Shown here: in pieces, positions 1 to 8,564 of the stretch | Layout of the letters: every line of letters begins with the position of its first letter | How positions within the stretch are numbered: the first letter of the stretch is position 1 | NCBI GenBank assembly: GCA_903891085.1 | Contig: CAITDJ010000114.1 | Coordinates: forward strand, 1 to 64,000 | Length of the DNA: 64,000 bases | Direction of reading: 5' to 3' | Source of the DNA: an uncultured Bacteroidota bacterium | Lineage (GTDB): Bacteria > Bacteroidota > Bacteroidia > Bacteroidales > F082 | Program-made: the position numbers and the translations under genes | Notes under the pieces: generated by a model | What the model was told of the DNA's origin: nothing | The model's database searches: none | What the model saw: only the letters and a program-made list of their open reading frames with translations

Positions 1-693
1 AATATTATGTGTTGATCCTGTAGCATAAATTTGACCGCCATTCGGAGAAGTCAACACAACTGGTTGTGTGATTCTGAAATCAGCAACACTCACATCTTCT
101 GAGAGATCACCTTCGTCAATTATTTTTATTCTGTAATTCGAACCACTGGCAGTAGCGGGGATTGTCCACGAATAGGGACTGGTCAATGCAGTGCCAATTG
201 AATATTCCATTGCTGGAGCACCACTGTAATCCCATAATTCAATGGTAGCATTACTGGTACCATCTGTCCAGGTAATATCATGTGTTGATCCTGTAGCATA
301 AATTTGACCGCCATTCGGAGAAGTCAACACAACTGGTTGTGTGATTCTGAAATCAGCAACACTCACATCTTCTGAGAGATCACCTTCGTCAATTATTTTT
401 ACTCTGTAATTCGAACCACTGGCAGTAGCGGGGATTGTCCATGGGTGGGGACTGGTCAATGTAGTGCCAATTGAATATTCCATTGCTGGAACACCACTAT
501 AATCCCACAATTCAATGGTAACTGCACCCGTACCATCTGTCCATATAATATTATGTGTTGATCCGGTAGCATAGATTTGCCCTCCGTTTGGTGAGGTAAG
601 GGTGACGCCAACCCCCATAGCTTTGAATCCAAAAGCAATCAAGATGATTGCAATTAGGGCTATATTTCTTAATTGTAAAGTCATTTTCATCAT
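1..693 (-). CDS. Secreted Kre9/KNH-like repeat protein, N-terminal part (runs off left edge)
   Basis: The reading frame is open from a start codon at 693 (ATG ATG AAA ATG) to the window edge, 231 codons without a stop. The first ~28 residues form a signal peptide (basic start, then a run of Ile/Leu/Ala). The rest is made of 91-residue units that each begin SPNGGQIYATGSTH and continue to ITW, WDYSG, WTIPAT, YRVKI and DFRI. This is the pattern of the Kre9/KNH (Ser-Thr-rich anchor) beta-sandwich family, common in Bacteroidota surface proteins. Two full units and the start of a third are visible. The units at 281-553 and 8-280 are almost identical in DNA, so the array expanded recently. The C-terminus is outside the window; a sorting tail is expected but not seen. 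Function is probably adhesion or surface display (inference). Confidence 0.85.
   Translation of the reverse strand, partial: MMKMTLQLRNIALIAIILIAFGFKAMGVGVTLTSPNGGQIYATGSTHNIIWTDGTGAVTIELWDYSGVPAMEYSIGTTLTSPHPWTIPATASGSNYRVKIIDEGDLSEDVSVADFRITQPVVLTSPNGGQIYATGSTHDITWTDGTSNATIELWDYSGAPAMEYSIGTALTSPYSWTIPATASGSNYRIKIIDEGDLSEDVSVADFRITQPVVLTSPNGGQIYATGSTHNI
8..553 (-). repeat. Two near-identical 273-bp tandem coding repeats
   Basis: The motif TGTGTTGATC occurs at 8, 281 and (as TGTGTTGATCC) 554, an exact 273-bp period equal to 91 codons. The first ~120 bases of the first two copies are identical; differences cluster in the second half of the unit. The array lies inside the partial surface-protein gene and keeps the frame. 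Near-identity on the DNA level indicates recent duplication or gene conversion. Confidence 0.9.
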
Positions 694-738
694 ATTTGTT
701 GTTTAATTGTTTCGATTAAAAAATAAAAGTAATAGTTA

Positions 739-2274
739 TTATTTATTTAGAATGATTATTTTTAAATATTTTTGAAGACTAGTTGTTGATAATTTTGCAA
801 TGTAAATACCATCAGGCAATGAGAGGGCTGGTACTTCCATTCTATTCTCTCCTTTGGTTAAACTTCCAAGAAACAAATCGATTACTTTGGTTCCATTTAA
901 ATTGAAAAAGGTAACTTGTGCATTTGCATCTTCATCGGATTCAATTATTAAGGTAAATGTGCCATGCGAAGGATTTGGACTTGCAAAAAATTTAAGTGTG
1001 TTCTCGTTTGTAGTCTCGTGAAGATTAGTAATAATGGAAATGTAACTTGCTTCGGCGAGATAGCCAACAAAATATTCGTTGAACAAGTTGTAGTAATATG
1101 ACATTTCAAGTAAGCCATCTCCATTTTGAATCCAGGTCTCTCCATCCCAATTGTAAAGATTGGCACTTAATGTATTTCCAAATTCATCGTGAGAATAGGT
1201 AGATAATGTGTAATTTATCCAGGAATTTCCAAGCCAGTGTTCAATAAGTTCCGATTGCACACCTCCATAAAAATTTTGTGTAAATTGAGCTCTCTCATTA
1301 ATAACCCAAATCCCATCTATCCACAATTCACCTAATCCAATCTCAACAAAACCGTATTCGTTATAGGTATATGAATATTTATTATTGTTCATCCAGTCGG
1401 TGTCATTCCATACTTGCCCAGTATATTCAATAGGTTGATTTGAAGAATTATAAACATAGTTTTCTTTATAAAAGAAAATCCAGTCATCAATTTCCCATTT
1501 TTCAATCACCCCGCTTAATAAATTGTTATTCACATCGTAACTGTAAGTGTATTGGTATTCGTTATTCCAGGTATTGATCTCCCATATCTGCCGGATACTC
1601 GATTGTAAGTTTCCGAATTCATCATAGGTGAACAAATCATAGAAATCATTCGTCCAGTTATTATCGATCCATACCTCTTTAAGTAATGCAACAATCTTAC
1701 CTGAAACGTTATAGGTATAGGTACTACTGTCAATATTAATCCAATCAGTACCATCCCAAAATTCGTTCAGGGTTGTTAATACATTGTGATTTGTAGTATA
1801 TGTATTTGTTATCTTGCCTGATTTAACCCAGGTATCATTTTGCCAGACTTTAATTTCAGAAGTAAGCAGATTACTTACTGAATCATAGGTGCACAACTCA
1901 AAAGAATGATTAACCCAAACCTCATTTTCCATCACTTTTATCATAGTCATTTGGCGTTCACCAAGCTCAGAATAAAAATAAGTGTACTTTTTTGGATTTT
2001 GCGATATAGAATAAACAATCACAGTATCAGGATAATAATATGTATTATCCCGGTTTTCTTCAACAGGATGTAACTTGGCAAGCCGTTTCAAGTCAAATTT
2101 AATGTTGAAATTGTTGGGAAGGGGTGTTAATTCATTAGAATGAAATTTTCTTCTTGATTGGTAATCAATATGTTCATTCGTTTTTACTGGAACCGTCTGC
2201 GATTTAAGGCTAATAAAACCAGTAATCAGCAGAATAACAAGTGTAACTTTTGTCAAATAGGTATGGTTAATCAT
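739..2274 (-). CDS. T9SS cargo protein with 29-residue W/Y repeats
   Basis: 511 residues. Residues 1-26 are a signal peptide ending at SLKSQ. Residues ~115-400 hold about ten copies of a 29-residue repeat whose pattern is W-x4-W, then a Y-x-Y-(D/N) turn and a G-x-(L/I) strand; examples of the W block are WQNDTW, WDGTDW, WIDNNW and WEINTW. The spacing of the Trp pairs is very regular, suggesting a stack of beta hairpins, loosely like YD-type repeats. The last ~80 residues (FFASPNPSHGTF to LKIIILNK) are a type A T9SS sorting domain, which directs export through the outer membrane and is then removed. It is thus very likely a secreted or surface protein. Role unknown; the preceding minus-strand gene at 1-693 is also a surface repeat protein. 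Confidence 0.88.
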   Translation of the reverse strand: MINHTYLTKVTLVILLITGFISLKSQTVPVKTNEHIDYQSRRKFHSNELTPLPNNFNIKFDLKRLAKLHPVEENRDNTYYYPDTVIVYSISQNPKKYTYFYSELGERQMTMIKVMENEVWVNHSFELCTYDSVSNLLTSEIKVWQNDTWVKSGKITNTYTTNHNVLTTLNEFWDGTDWINIDSSTYTYNVSGKIVALLKEVWIDNNWTNDFYDLFTYDEFGNLQSSIRQIWEINTWNNEYQYTYSYDVNNNLLSGVIEKWEIDDWIFFYKENYVYNSSNQPIEYTGQVWNDTDWMNNNKYSYTYNEYGFVEIGLGELWIDGIWVINERAQFTQNFYGGVQSELIEHWLGNSWINYTLSTYSHDEFGNTLSANLYNWDGETWIQNGDGLLEMSYYYNLFNEYFVGYLAEASYISIITNLHETTNENTLKFFASPNPSHGTFTLIIESDEDANAQVTFFNLNGTKVIDLFLGSLTKGENRMEVPALSLPDGIYIAKLSTTSLQKYLKIIILNK

Positions 2275-3118
2275 ATTTTGCTTTGTTTGTTTTTTTTGCT
2301 TTTTATCATGCTTGAAAAAGGGTATTTGTGTTTAATAAAAAAATGATCCTTTTTCGAAAAGGATAAAATAGTTAACCAATGACGCTGTCAAATTTTATAC
2401 CATAATTGATCGAAATAGCTGTATCAATTGCGACTTAAAGAAAACTCATATTTTGAGGGCTAAAATATTATCTGAAAACATCCAAAAATGGGACAAAAAT
2501 ATCCCAAAATGAGAAAACTACTTTCAAGATCAAGGAATAGATATTTCAATATAACTATCTTTCGAAATGAAAATATTTAAATAATTTTAAATCAGATTTT
2601 TATGATTATCGTCGGTATCCTAATCAGATATCGAAACATGCTTAATAATTCCCGATTTGGAAAACCCTAAATCAATGATTTTTATTGTCAGGATTGTTCA
2701 AAATATGCAATTGGCGGTTTTAGTTAAAAACACCTACTGATCGACTTCATTCATCATGTGGAACTGTTCAAATTTCAATTATTGGATCCTTTAAGAAGCA
2801 AAGTATTGGCTGAAATATTCTGTCTTTTTTTTCACGTGTATCATAGTCATTATAATAAAATTATGTTGCTGTGTACTTTGTCCAGAAAGGCTTAAAGATT
2901 AACATAGATTTCATTTTTTCTTTCAACACTTATCAGGGTTTTAAACACGCTTGACTCATATTTATGTGTTGACAAAACATGATTTTCCATTTCTTAAAAT
3001 ATCAACATATTCATTTTATGTCGATTACGACTACGCTTACGCTGACTCAAAATTAACTAAATCAAATAATGAAAGTGATTGATTTAGTTATTAAGGTTTA
3101 CAAAAAGATTCGAGTAGA
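2275..3118. other. Long AT-rich intergenic region without a gene
   Basis: No reading frame of convincing composition is found in 844 bases. It contains a perfect 8-bp hairpin at 2346-2364 (ATCCTTTT, loop TCG, AAAAGGAT), followed on the minus strand by a T-rich run, and the 12-bp inverted repeat at 3054-3090 listed separately. Otherwise it is AT-rich with no tRNA-like fold that I can see. Confidence 0.6.
3054..3090 (-). terminator. Probable terminator hairpin after the DedA gene
   Basis: TAACTAAATCAA at 3054-3065 is the exact reverse complement of TTGATTTAGTTA at 3079-3090, with a 13-nt loop. It lies 29 bp beyond the stop of the minus-strand DedA gene. The stem is AT-rich and the following T run on that strand is short (ATTTTG), so termination efficiency is uncertain. 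Confidence 0.45.
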
Positions 3119-3772
3119 TCAGGTTGTTTTACCCTTCGAAAACTTTGTCTGAACAAATGCATATACCATCGGTAGAAATGAAATGATGATGATGGAGAAA
3201 ACAACCAATGTGAAATTACGTTTTACAACCGGAATATTTCCGAAAAAGAAGCCGGCAGTAGTGAAAGCGATTACCCAAAGAATACCACCTATTACATTGA
3301 AACTTAAAAAACGTTTGAACGACATTTCACCCACACCAGCCACAAATGGAGCAAAAGTGCGGATAATTGGCATAAAACGTGCGATGATGATGGTTTTTCC
3401 TCCATGCTTTTCATAAAAAGCGTGTGTTTTCAACAGGTGTTCCTTCTTAACGAATTTATAATCACGTTCATACACCTTGTGTCCAAGGAATTTACCTATT
3501 TCATAATTAACACTGTCGCCTAAAATGGCCGCTATACAAAGTACAAGTATAAGCAACAATAAATTTAGCGGGTTACCGTCCATGGCTGCAATGGCACCGG
3601 CAGCAAACAGGAGTGAATCGCCTGGTAAAAAGGGTGTAACTACCAAACCAGTTTCACAAAAAACAATGATGAATAAAATCAGGTAGGTCCAAAACTGGTA
3701 TTCAGTTACAATTTCGTATAGATGCTTATCTATATGTATAATAAAATCAATAAGATAGGTGATAAATTCCAT
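3119..3772 (-). CDS. DedA family membrane protein
   Basis: 217 residues with several hydrophobic helices. The DedA hallmarks are present in order: an acidic residue in CETGLVVTPFLPGD (E40, D52), GDSVNY (G85-D86) and the re-entrant-loop motif ARFMPIIRTFAPFVAG with R132 and R138. DedA proteins are inner-membrane transporters; some family members recycle undecaprenyl phosphate or other lipids across the membrane, and loss often affects envelope integrity and pH or ion tolerance. Which lipid this paralogue moves cannot be read from sequence. It is a single gene with its own -7 box (TACCTTTG on the minus strand, 3823-3830), separated from the lipoprotein gene behind it by a strong terminator. Confidence 0.9.
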   Translation of the reverse strand: MEFITYLIDFIIHIDKHLYEIVTEYQFWTYLILFIIVFCETGLVVTPFLPGDSLLFAAGAIAAMDGNPLNLLLLILVLCIAAILGDSVNYEIGKFLGHKVYERDYKFVKKEHLLKTHAFYEKHGGKTIIIARFMPIIRTFAPFVAGVGEMSFKRFLSFNVIGGILWVIAFTTAGFFFGNIPVVKRNFTLVVFSIIIISFLPMVYAFVQTKFSKGKTT

Positions 3773-3822
3773 ATAGTATTAGTTATCAGTAAATTAATAA
3801 ATGTGTCGAATAAAAATTTCCG

Positions 3823-3830
3823 CAAAGGTA
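3823..3830 (-). promoter_or_regulatory. Bacteroidota-type -7 box for the DedA gene
   Basis: The minus strand reads TACCTTTG, matching TAnnTTTG, 51 bp upstream of the DedA start. No good -33 element is visible at the usual distance. Confidence 0.45.
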
Positions 3831-3894
3831 GTTGTTTGAATGAATCATTTGAAACGAAACCTAAAACAGTCATTACAGGTTGTTTTAAATTATC

Positions 3895-3933
3895 AAAAAA
3901 AAAGCCGCTTTCTTTTTATTGAAAGCGGCTTTT
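3895..3933 (-). terminator. Strong intrinsic terminator of the LruC lipoprotein gene
   Basis: An 11-bp stem AAGCCGCTTTC / GAAAGCGGCTT with an 8-nt loop, followed on the minus strand by nine T residues. It lies ~20 bp past the stop of the lipoprotein gene and insulates the DedA promoter from it. Confidence 0.92.
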
Positions 3934-3951
3934 ATATTTCCCTGCAAAGAA

Positions 3952-6300
3952 CTAAGGAGTATCGTATAGATTTTCGTTGTTTCGGTATCCGGCAGTATTG
4001 CTATACCAATTGGGATACAAATTTCCGGAGCTTTCGGCCCAGGCGGCAAACTTAAGATGTGCCTGAGTTATTTCTACCTTTTCAACAGGCCATCTGAATT
4101 CAGCCGGAATGTCTATCGCCCATGGCAAATTTAAAGCAGTTTTGAAGGTTTGACCGGTTAAAACATTACTTGCATCTTCCCACTGTCCAAAATAACTGCT
4201 GCTTCCCAGGTCGGTGAGAACGTAGCCTCTCAGATGAATTTCATGGCCCCTGTTTTTATTTACAATAAGGAAAGGATTCCATGAAATAAGTGAGAAATCA
4301 GAAATTGTCACTGGTATGGTAGGCCTGATCGTTAATTGAATAGTATCAAAATCAACGAAAGGTGCAGTTGGCGTTGTGTTGACACCAACTCCTGTTCCTG
4401 GATGTGGTAAAAGATTGAATACATTGTCATATACGATAATGGTTGGTTTACTTTGCCCACTTTCGTGGCCGGAAGCATTGAGTGTGATGAAATTCTCACT
4501 AATATCTGATCCTGTTACAAGCAGATTTGATTCATTTGATTTAAGCATGGTACTTGCTTCTGGTAAGGAAAAACCAAATCCGTTTTCAAGGGAGGCACCG
4601 CTCGCTTTACTGACAAAGCTTGCAGTGATATCGACTACTTTGTTTTGACCGTTCGTTACAGTATGGAAACGGTAATCAACAACCAGGTCGTTAAAATCAT
4701 AATCACCTTTACCCGGCCACAAATCTTCATATGCCAGACTTCCATATCCTGCAGCTGGAAAATAGTTATCGAATGCCCTGAGAGGGTCATTTGGATAATC
4801 GTCATCTGTATCTGCTACGCCGTCATGATCAGCATCAACAACAGGCGGATTGTAATGCCCCATGATGGTGATTCCATAACGGTTTGTGTTAAAATTATTG
4901 GCAACAATCAGCAATTTGTTATCACCCATCATGAAGTTTGCAATGGGCATGTATTCATAATAATACATATACTTAAAATAACCCACATTGTGCATTGTAA
5001 TGGGCTCCCAGTTGATAATACTGCCCGTTATATTGCCAACCACCGAAGATAAACGATCATAGTTTAATGGGTTGCTAAAGGTAAGGTGAAGGGTATTTTG
5101 ATTTATAAAGCCAACTTTTAAATGAACAGCGGAATTTTGAAGAAATTCCTTTGGCGCTTCCGGTACAATAGTATTCCCTGCAATATTACAGAAAACATAA
5201 TTTGTTCTGGGTCCTATTTCACCAAAAGCAAGAAATCTGGTGTCACTGATTCTGAGAATATCTGTTGCCTGTTGTGGAAATCCACCTGTATTTCCAAATA
5301 CAGGTATCATCGATTTTGGGGTCAGAATCAAGTCATTACGGCTTAATAATGTTGCATAATTATACATTGTCCCATTATTGGGAATAAAAGAACCAACAAT
5401 ACATGAAGTTGTGCTTAAAGTAGCAACATCGATGCGAAAATAATAAGGTGTTGAAATTGCGGTTGTTATATTACATTCAGGTCCTGCATTTAGCATTCCC
5501 GTGGAAGATTTAAAAACAAAGGCTGAAATAACATTGCTCGGTTGTTTTTGATAAGCCACCAGAATGTCCTCATCAGTGAATGTATCCATCTCAAAGTTAT
5601 AGATAGAAAATGGTGATGTGTAGGCGCTTATAATGTTTATAGAGTTACCGTTTACATTAGCTAAATAAATCCTTAAACGGTTACCCGTATTGATTTCAAC
5701 AAAGCCAAAAGCAATTCTGTTACTGTTGACTGCAATAATTCTGGGATAAATATCATTTGATGGAGAACCAACCTGGACGGCGTTTCCGTAAGTGATGGTG
5801 TTGCCATTGATCGTCCCGATCTTCACAAAAGGCGCACCGCCCATATTCATATCAATATATATTAGCGCAAGAGTATTGCTTGTTAGTTTTACCGCATCCT
5901 GCTGGTAAGTTGGTGAAGCAGAATACTCAGCAGGTGCATCATAAAGCATTGAATTAAAAGCAAGCTGGGCGTTGCTTTTGAGGCCACATAAATTTGAGTA
6001 CGATTGCCCGTTTATCAATACATCATCATAGATTTTAGGTAAACTGATTGTGACCGGATTTCCATCGGCCTGTCCGGTATAAAAAGTCACACTTCCATCC
6101 GGGGAGGTGATGTTTATAACTCCCGGACCAATCAAATAACTTCCATCGATTGTAAAGGTTTTTGTGAGCTTCCAATCGAAAGCCGGGTCAATTTTCAGGT
6201 TTTCGATTCCTGTAGAGATTTCTTCACTTGTCTGATCCCATTCTTTTCTACACGATTGAGAAGCGATGAGAATAATCAGCAAATACAATATCTTTTTCAT
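3952..6300 (-). CDS. LruC domain-containing lipoprotein (DUF4842)
   Basis: 782 residues. The N-terminus MKKILYLLIILIASQSC is a lipoprotein signal with Cys17 as the lipid-modified residue. Residues ~30-470 are a large beta-rich region of unknown fold, possibly a propeller. A TSP3-like calcium motif (DADHDGVADTDDDYPNDP) follows near residue 490, then the LruC/DUF4842 signature: FPAAGYGSLAYEDLWP and GDYDFNDLVVDYRF. The final part ends in ESSGNLYPNWYSNTAGYRNNENLY, typical of the family. LruC-type proteins are outer-membrane lipoproteins of Bacteroidota and Leptospira whose role is unknown; surface or matrix association is inferred. It is a single gene with a -7 box at 6393-6400 and a strong terminator. 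Confidence 0.88.
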   Translation of the reverse strand: MKKILYLLIILIASQSCRKEWDQTSEEISTGIENLKIDPAFDWKLTKTFTIDGSYLIGPGVINITSPDGSVTFYTGQADGNPVTISLPKIYDDVLINGQSYSNLCGLKSNAQLAFNSMLYDAPAEYSASPTYQQDAVKLTSNTLALIYIDMNMGGAPFVKIGTINGNTITYGNAVQVGSPSNDIYPRIIAVNSNRIAFGFVEINTGNRLRIYLANVNGNSINIISAYTSPFSIYNFEMDTFTDEDILVAYQKQPSNVISAFVFKSSTGMLNAGPECNITTAISTPYYFRIDVATLSTTSCIVGSFIPNNGTMYNYATLLSRNDLILTPKSMIPVFGNTGGFPQQATDILRISDTRFLAFGEIGPRTNYVFCNIAGNTIVPEAPKEFLQNSAVHLKVGFINQNTLHLTFSNPLNYDRLSSVVGNITGSIINWEPITMHNVGYFKYMYYYEYMPIANFMMGDNKLLIVANNFNTNRYGITIMGHYNPPVVDADHDGVADTDDDYPNDPLRAFDNYFPAAGYGSLAYEDLWPGKGDYDFNDLVVDYRFHTVTNGQNKVVDITASFVSKASGASLENGFGFSLPEASTMLKSNESNLLVTGSDISENFITLNASGHESGQSKPTIIVYDNVFNLLPHPGTGVGVNTTPTAPFVDFDTIQLTIRPTIPVTISDFSLISWNPFLIVNKNRGHEIHLRGYVLTDLGSSSYFGQWEDASNVLTGQTFKTALNLPWAIDIPAEFRWPVEKVEITQAHLKFAAWAESSGNLYPNWYSNTAGYRNNENLYDTP

Positions 6301-6642
6301 GGCACATTATGTATTATTTTTAAGAACCATCTTAACAGATTAATTACAATTCGATTAAAATCTGTTTTTTTTTATTAGAAAAAATATTGTGCCAAAGTTA
6401 TTAAGTAACAGATAAATAGATGTTTAAAATTTTTTGGATCGTTTTGTTAATTTGTGCTATTTTCCAAAATAGGAAAAATATTCCATAAACTAAACAACAC
6501 AACATCATCTCTGCTGACTGTTGCAAGTAGGTGTCGGAATAGATGTTTTTGAATCCGAATTTTATCTTTTAACACATAAAAAATATGAATTTCAATTCTT
6601 TTTTATTACCTAAATTCATGATTGTTTATCAGTTTCTTATGA
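6301..6642. other. AT-rich intergenic region with LruC-gene promoter
   Basis: 342 bases without a gene. The minus strand carries TAACTTTG at 6393-6400, which fits the TAnnTTTG -7 consensus, 93 bp upstream of the LruC gene. The arsC end of the gap has only AT-rich sequence with a weak 8-bp inverted repeat (ATGAATTT near 6586 with AAATTCAT near 6613). Nothing else is seen. Confidence 0.5.
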
Positions 6643-7062
6643 CTAAATGTTGGTTATATGTTTGTAAAATTTAAACATTTCATTTTTAATTTCGTCTCGT
6701 ATCTTTCGGTATACACTTGTAATTTCCTGGTCTGATCCTTTAGCATCGGCCGGATCTTCAAATCCTGTATGAATCCTGTTTCTGATGTTTCCCTCAAAAA
6801 CAGGACACTTTGCTTTTGCATTATCACAAACAGTGAGTAGGAAATCAAAATCCTCATTAACATATTCATCGACTTGGTGTGGAATATGATGACTAATATC
6901 AATAAATGATTCATTCATAACTTTTATTGCAAAGGGATTTACAACTGATTCAGGTTTGATCCCGGCGCTATATACTTCCAAATCAGGGTCAAATGATTTC
7001 AGAAACCCATGAGCCATCTGGCTCCTACAGGAATTTCCTGTACAAATAATCAGAATTTTCAT
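6643..7062 (-). CDS. arsC: Arsenate reductase, thioredoxin-coupled LMW-phosphatase type
   Basis: 139 residues. The N-terminal P-loop CTGNSCR (C7-x5-R13) is that of low-molecular-weight tyrosine phosphatases, and the redox pair C79 and C86 (VCDNAKAKCPVF) plus D103-P104 mark the thioredoxin-coupled arsenate reductases such as the Staphylococcus enzyme (Cys10, Cys82, Cys89 there). It reduces arsenate to arsenite in the cytoplasm via a relay of the three cysteines. All catalytic residues are intact. No arsenite exporter is adjacent. The sequence just upstream is a broken arsR-like regulator, so the gene may now be unregulated. A general LMW phosphatase is less likely because of the C79/C86 pair. 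Confidence 0.9.
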   Translation of the reverse strand: MKILIICTGNSCRSQMAHGFLKSFDPDLEVYSAGIKPESVVNPFAIKVMNESFIDISHHIPHQVDEYVNEDFDFLLTVCDNAKAKCPVFEGNIRNRIHTGFEDPADAKGSDQEITSVYRKIRDEIKNEMFKFYKHITNI

Positions 7063-7082
7063 TTAAACAGTTTATTTTGTGA

Positions 7083-7354
7083 TCATCGAATCTGCCATTG
7101 AAATAGGTAATCAATAACTCCTTTATTGGCGATTTCCATATAATTTATTCAATAATTAACTTTCACACCATCTATTTCTCCTCTTATTAACCCTGTTTTT
7201 TTTAGTTCTTTCAGGTCAGTAACACAGTCATTCGGCTGAGCATTATTTCATCCGGAATATCTCACGAAATTCAAGTGCTTGACCCCGGCAACAACCTGGT
7301 ATTTGCAGAAAGCTCCTGATCAAGTTTGGTAAATTTATCCATTTTTATCATCAT
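7083..7354 (-). pseudogene. arsR-like regulator remnant (stops and frameshifts)
   Basis: Read on the minus strand, a start at 7354 (ATG ATG ATA AAA ATG) gives a short peptide containing MDKFTKLDQELS, like the N-terminus of ArsR regulators, then an in-frame TGA after ~24 codons. In another frame, from ~7220, the sequence reads DLKELKKTGLIRGEIDGVK followed by VNY, a TGA and then INYMEIA. This closely matches the recognition helix and wing of ArsR (HLKELKKAGLIKGEIDG then a CYCI segment). The two parts are in different frames (offset of 2). The stretch sits directly upstream of arsC in the same direction, the usual place of arsR. The middle is heavily damaged. I see this directly from translation; the family match is from memory of the motif. 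Confidence 0.75.
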
Positions 7355-7437
7355 TAATGTGATATAATGCAAGCAAACGACATAATTATTTATTAAAACA
7401 AGTTTTGTACATTAAATCATACTATTTCATTTTTTCA

Positions 7438-7445
7438 TACGTTTG
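7438..7445 (+). promoter_or_regulatory. -7 box for porQ
   Basis: TACGTTTG fits TAnnTTTG and lies 38 bp before the GTG start of porQ. A -33 TTG at the expected distance is not obvious. Confidence 0.5.
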
Positions 7446-7483
7446 TAGTTTGTCGCCAAAGACAACATTTAATTCATTTTTGC

Positions 7484-8536
7484 GTGAAAAGATTATACAT
7501 TTTAATATTAGTATTTGCAATTTCTTTGTCGTCCAGCGGTTTGCATGCGCAAATAGGAGGAAGGGGCACCTATGATTTTCTTGATGCGACTGTTTCGGCC
7601 CGTGTTGCAGCCCTGGGTGGTTCGATGGTGCCAATTGATGATGGTGATCTTCAACTCACCTTGTTTAATCCATCGTTGATAAGTTCGGCCATGCATCACA
7701 AAATGAGTCTGTCGTATGTCGATTATTTTGCTGATATAAATTTCGCATCGGCGCAATATGCCAGAAGTATTGATAATATTGGGAACTTTATGGCCGGTGT
7801 TCAGTTTAATCATTACGGAACCTTTGATTATGCAAATGAAACCGGACAGGTAACAGGAGAATTTAATGCTTCTGATTATGCGTTGGTATTGGGATGGGGA
7901 CGACAACTCGACTCTAATTTCAGCATTGGGGCCAATGCAAAGATTGTCGGATCTCAATACGAGTCTTATAGCTCATTTGGAATTGCGGTGGATGTTGCAG
8001 GTAGTTATGTTACCAAATCAGGGTGGCTGCTTTCGATGACAGCCAGAAATATTGGAAGTGAGTTAAAGTCTTATCTGCCCACCCAAAACAGCATGATGCC
8101 TTTCAGTATGAAGTTTGGTGTTTCAAAACGGTTAGATCATGTTCCACTTCGCTTCATATTGTTATATGATCATATTGAAAAATGGGATTTAACCTATAAT
8201 GATCCGAATAATTTACATGGTGATATCGATCCCATTTCAGGATTGCCAAAATCTAAAAACGGATTTGAAAAATTTGGCGATCAACTCATGCGACATTTTA
8301 TCGTTGCCTCTGAATTATATATTGGTAAAAATTTAATCCTTCGGGGTGGTTATAATTATAATCGCCGTCAGGAATTACAAATTCCGGATAAACCAGGAAT
8401 GGTTGGATTCAGCTGGGGTTTTGGTGTGCGAATTTCAAAATTCAATATAAATTATGCGCGTTCAACCTACCACGCAGTTGGGTCGCCGAATTATCTGACA
8501 TTAAATATTAACTTGTCAGCCTTTTCAAAAAACTAA
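7484..8536 (+). CDS. porQ: Type IX secretion system protein PorQ
   Basis: 350 residues with a GTG start and a signal peptide ending at GLHAQ. It opens with the PorQ pattern GGRGTYDFLDATVSARVAALGG, followed by FNPSLIS, YADINFASAQYA-like strands and a C-terminal beta-rich domain ending SPNYLTLNINLSAFSKN. The alternating hydrophobic pattern and length fit an outer-membrane beta barrel of the PorP/PorQ/PorV group. In Porphyromonas PorQ is an outer-membrane T9SS component working with the PorU-PorV-PorZ attachment complex. Genes for the translocon core are not in this window, but porX (29.9 kb) and T9SS cargo proteins are. recF follows in the same direction after 28 bp. Confidence 0.9.
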   Translation: MKRLYILILVFAISLSSSGLHAQIGGRGTYDFLDATVSARVAALGGSMVPIDDGDLQLTLFNPSLISSAMHHKMSLSYVDYFADINFASAQYARSIDNIGNFMAGVQFNHYGTFDYANETGQVTGEFNASDYALVLGWGRQLDSNFSIGANAKIVGSQYESYSSFGIAVDVAGSYVTKSGWLLSMTARNIGSELKSYLPTQNSMMPFSMKFGVSKRLDHVPLRFILLYDHIEKWDLTYNDPNNLHGDIDPISGLPKSKNGFEKFGDQLMRHFIVASELYIGKNLILRGGYNYNRRQELQIPDKPGMVGFSWGFGVRISKFNINYARSTYHAVGSPNYLTLNINLSAFSKN

Positions 8537-8564
8537 GATATCGAATCATCTCTGATACTGTTCA

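Larger units (their letters stand above)
7063..7483. other. arsC-porQ intergenic region (pseudogene and promoter)
   Basis: Most of the 421 bases belong to the arsR remnant (7083-7354). The rest holds an AT-rich stretch and the porQ -7 box at 7438. Nothing else is visible. Confidence 0.6.

Noticed and set aside
8-553. CRISPR-like or transposon-like repeat at the left edge
   Set aside because: The period is 273 bp, the repeats are coding and in frame, and there are no spacers or transposase.
456-638. 60-codon minus-strand frame at the left edge
   Set aside because: It runs in another frame of the surface repeat gene and has no signal of its own.
2346-2364. Terminator in the 2.3-kb gap
   Set aside because: The hairpin is only 8 bp and lies upstream of, not after, a gene on that strand; kept only as a note.
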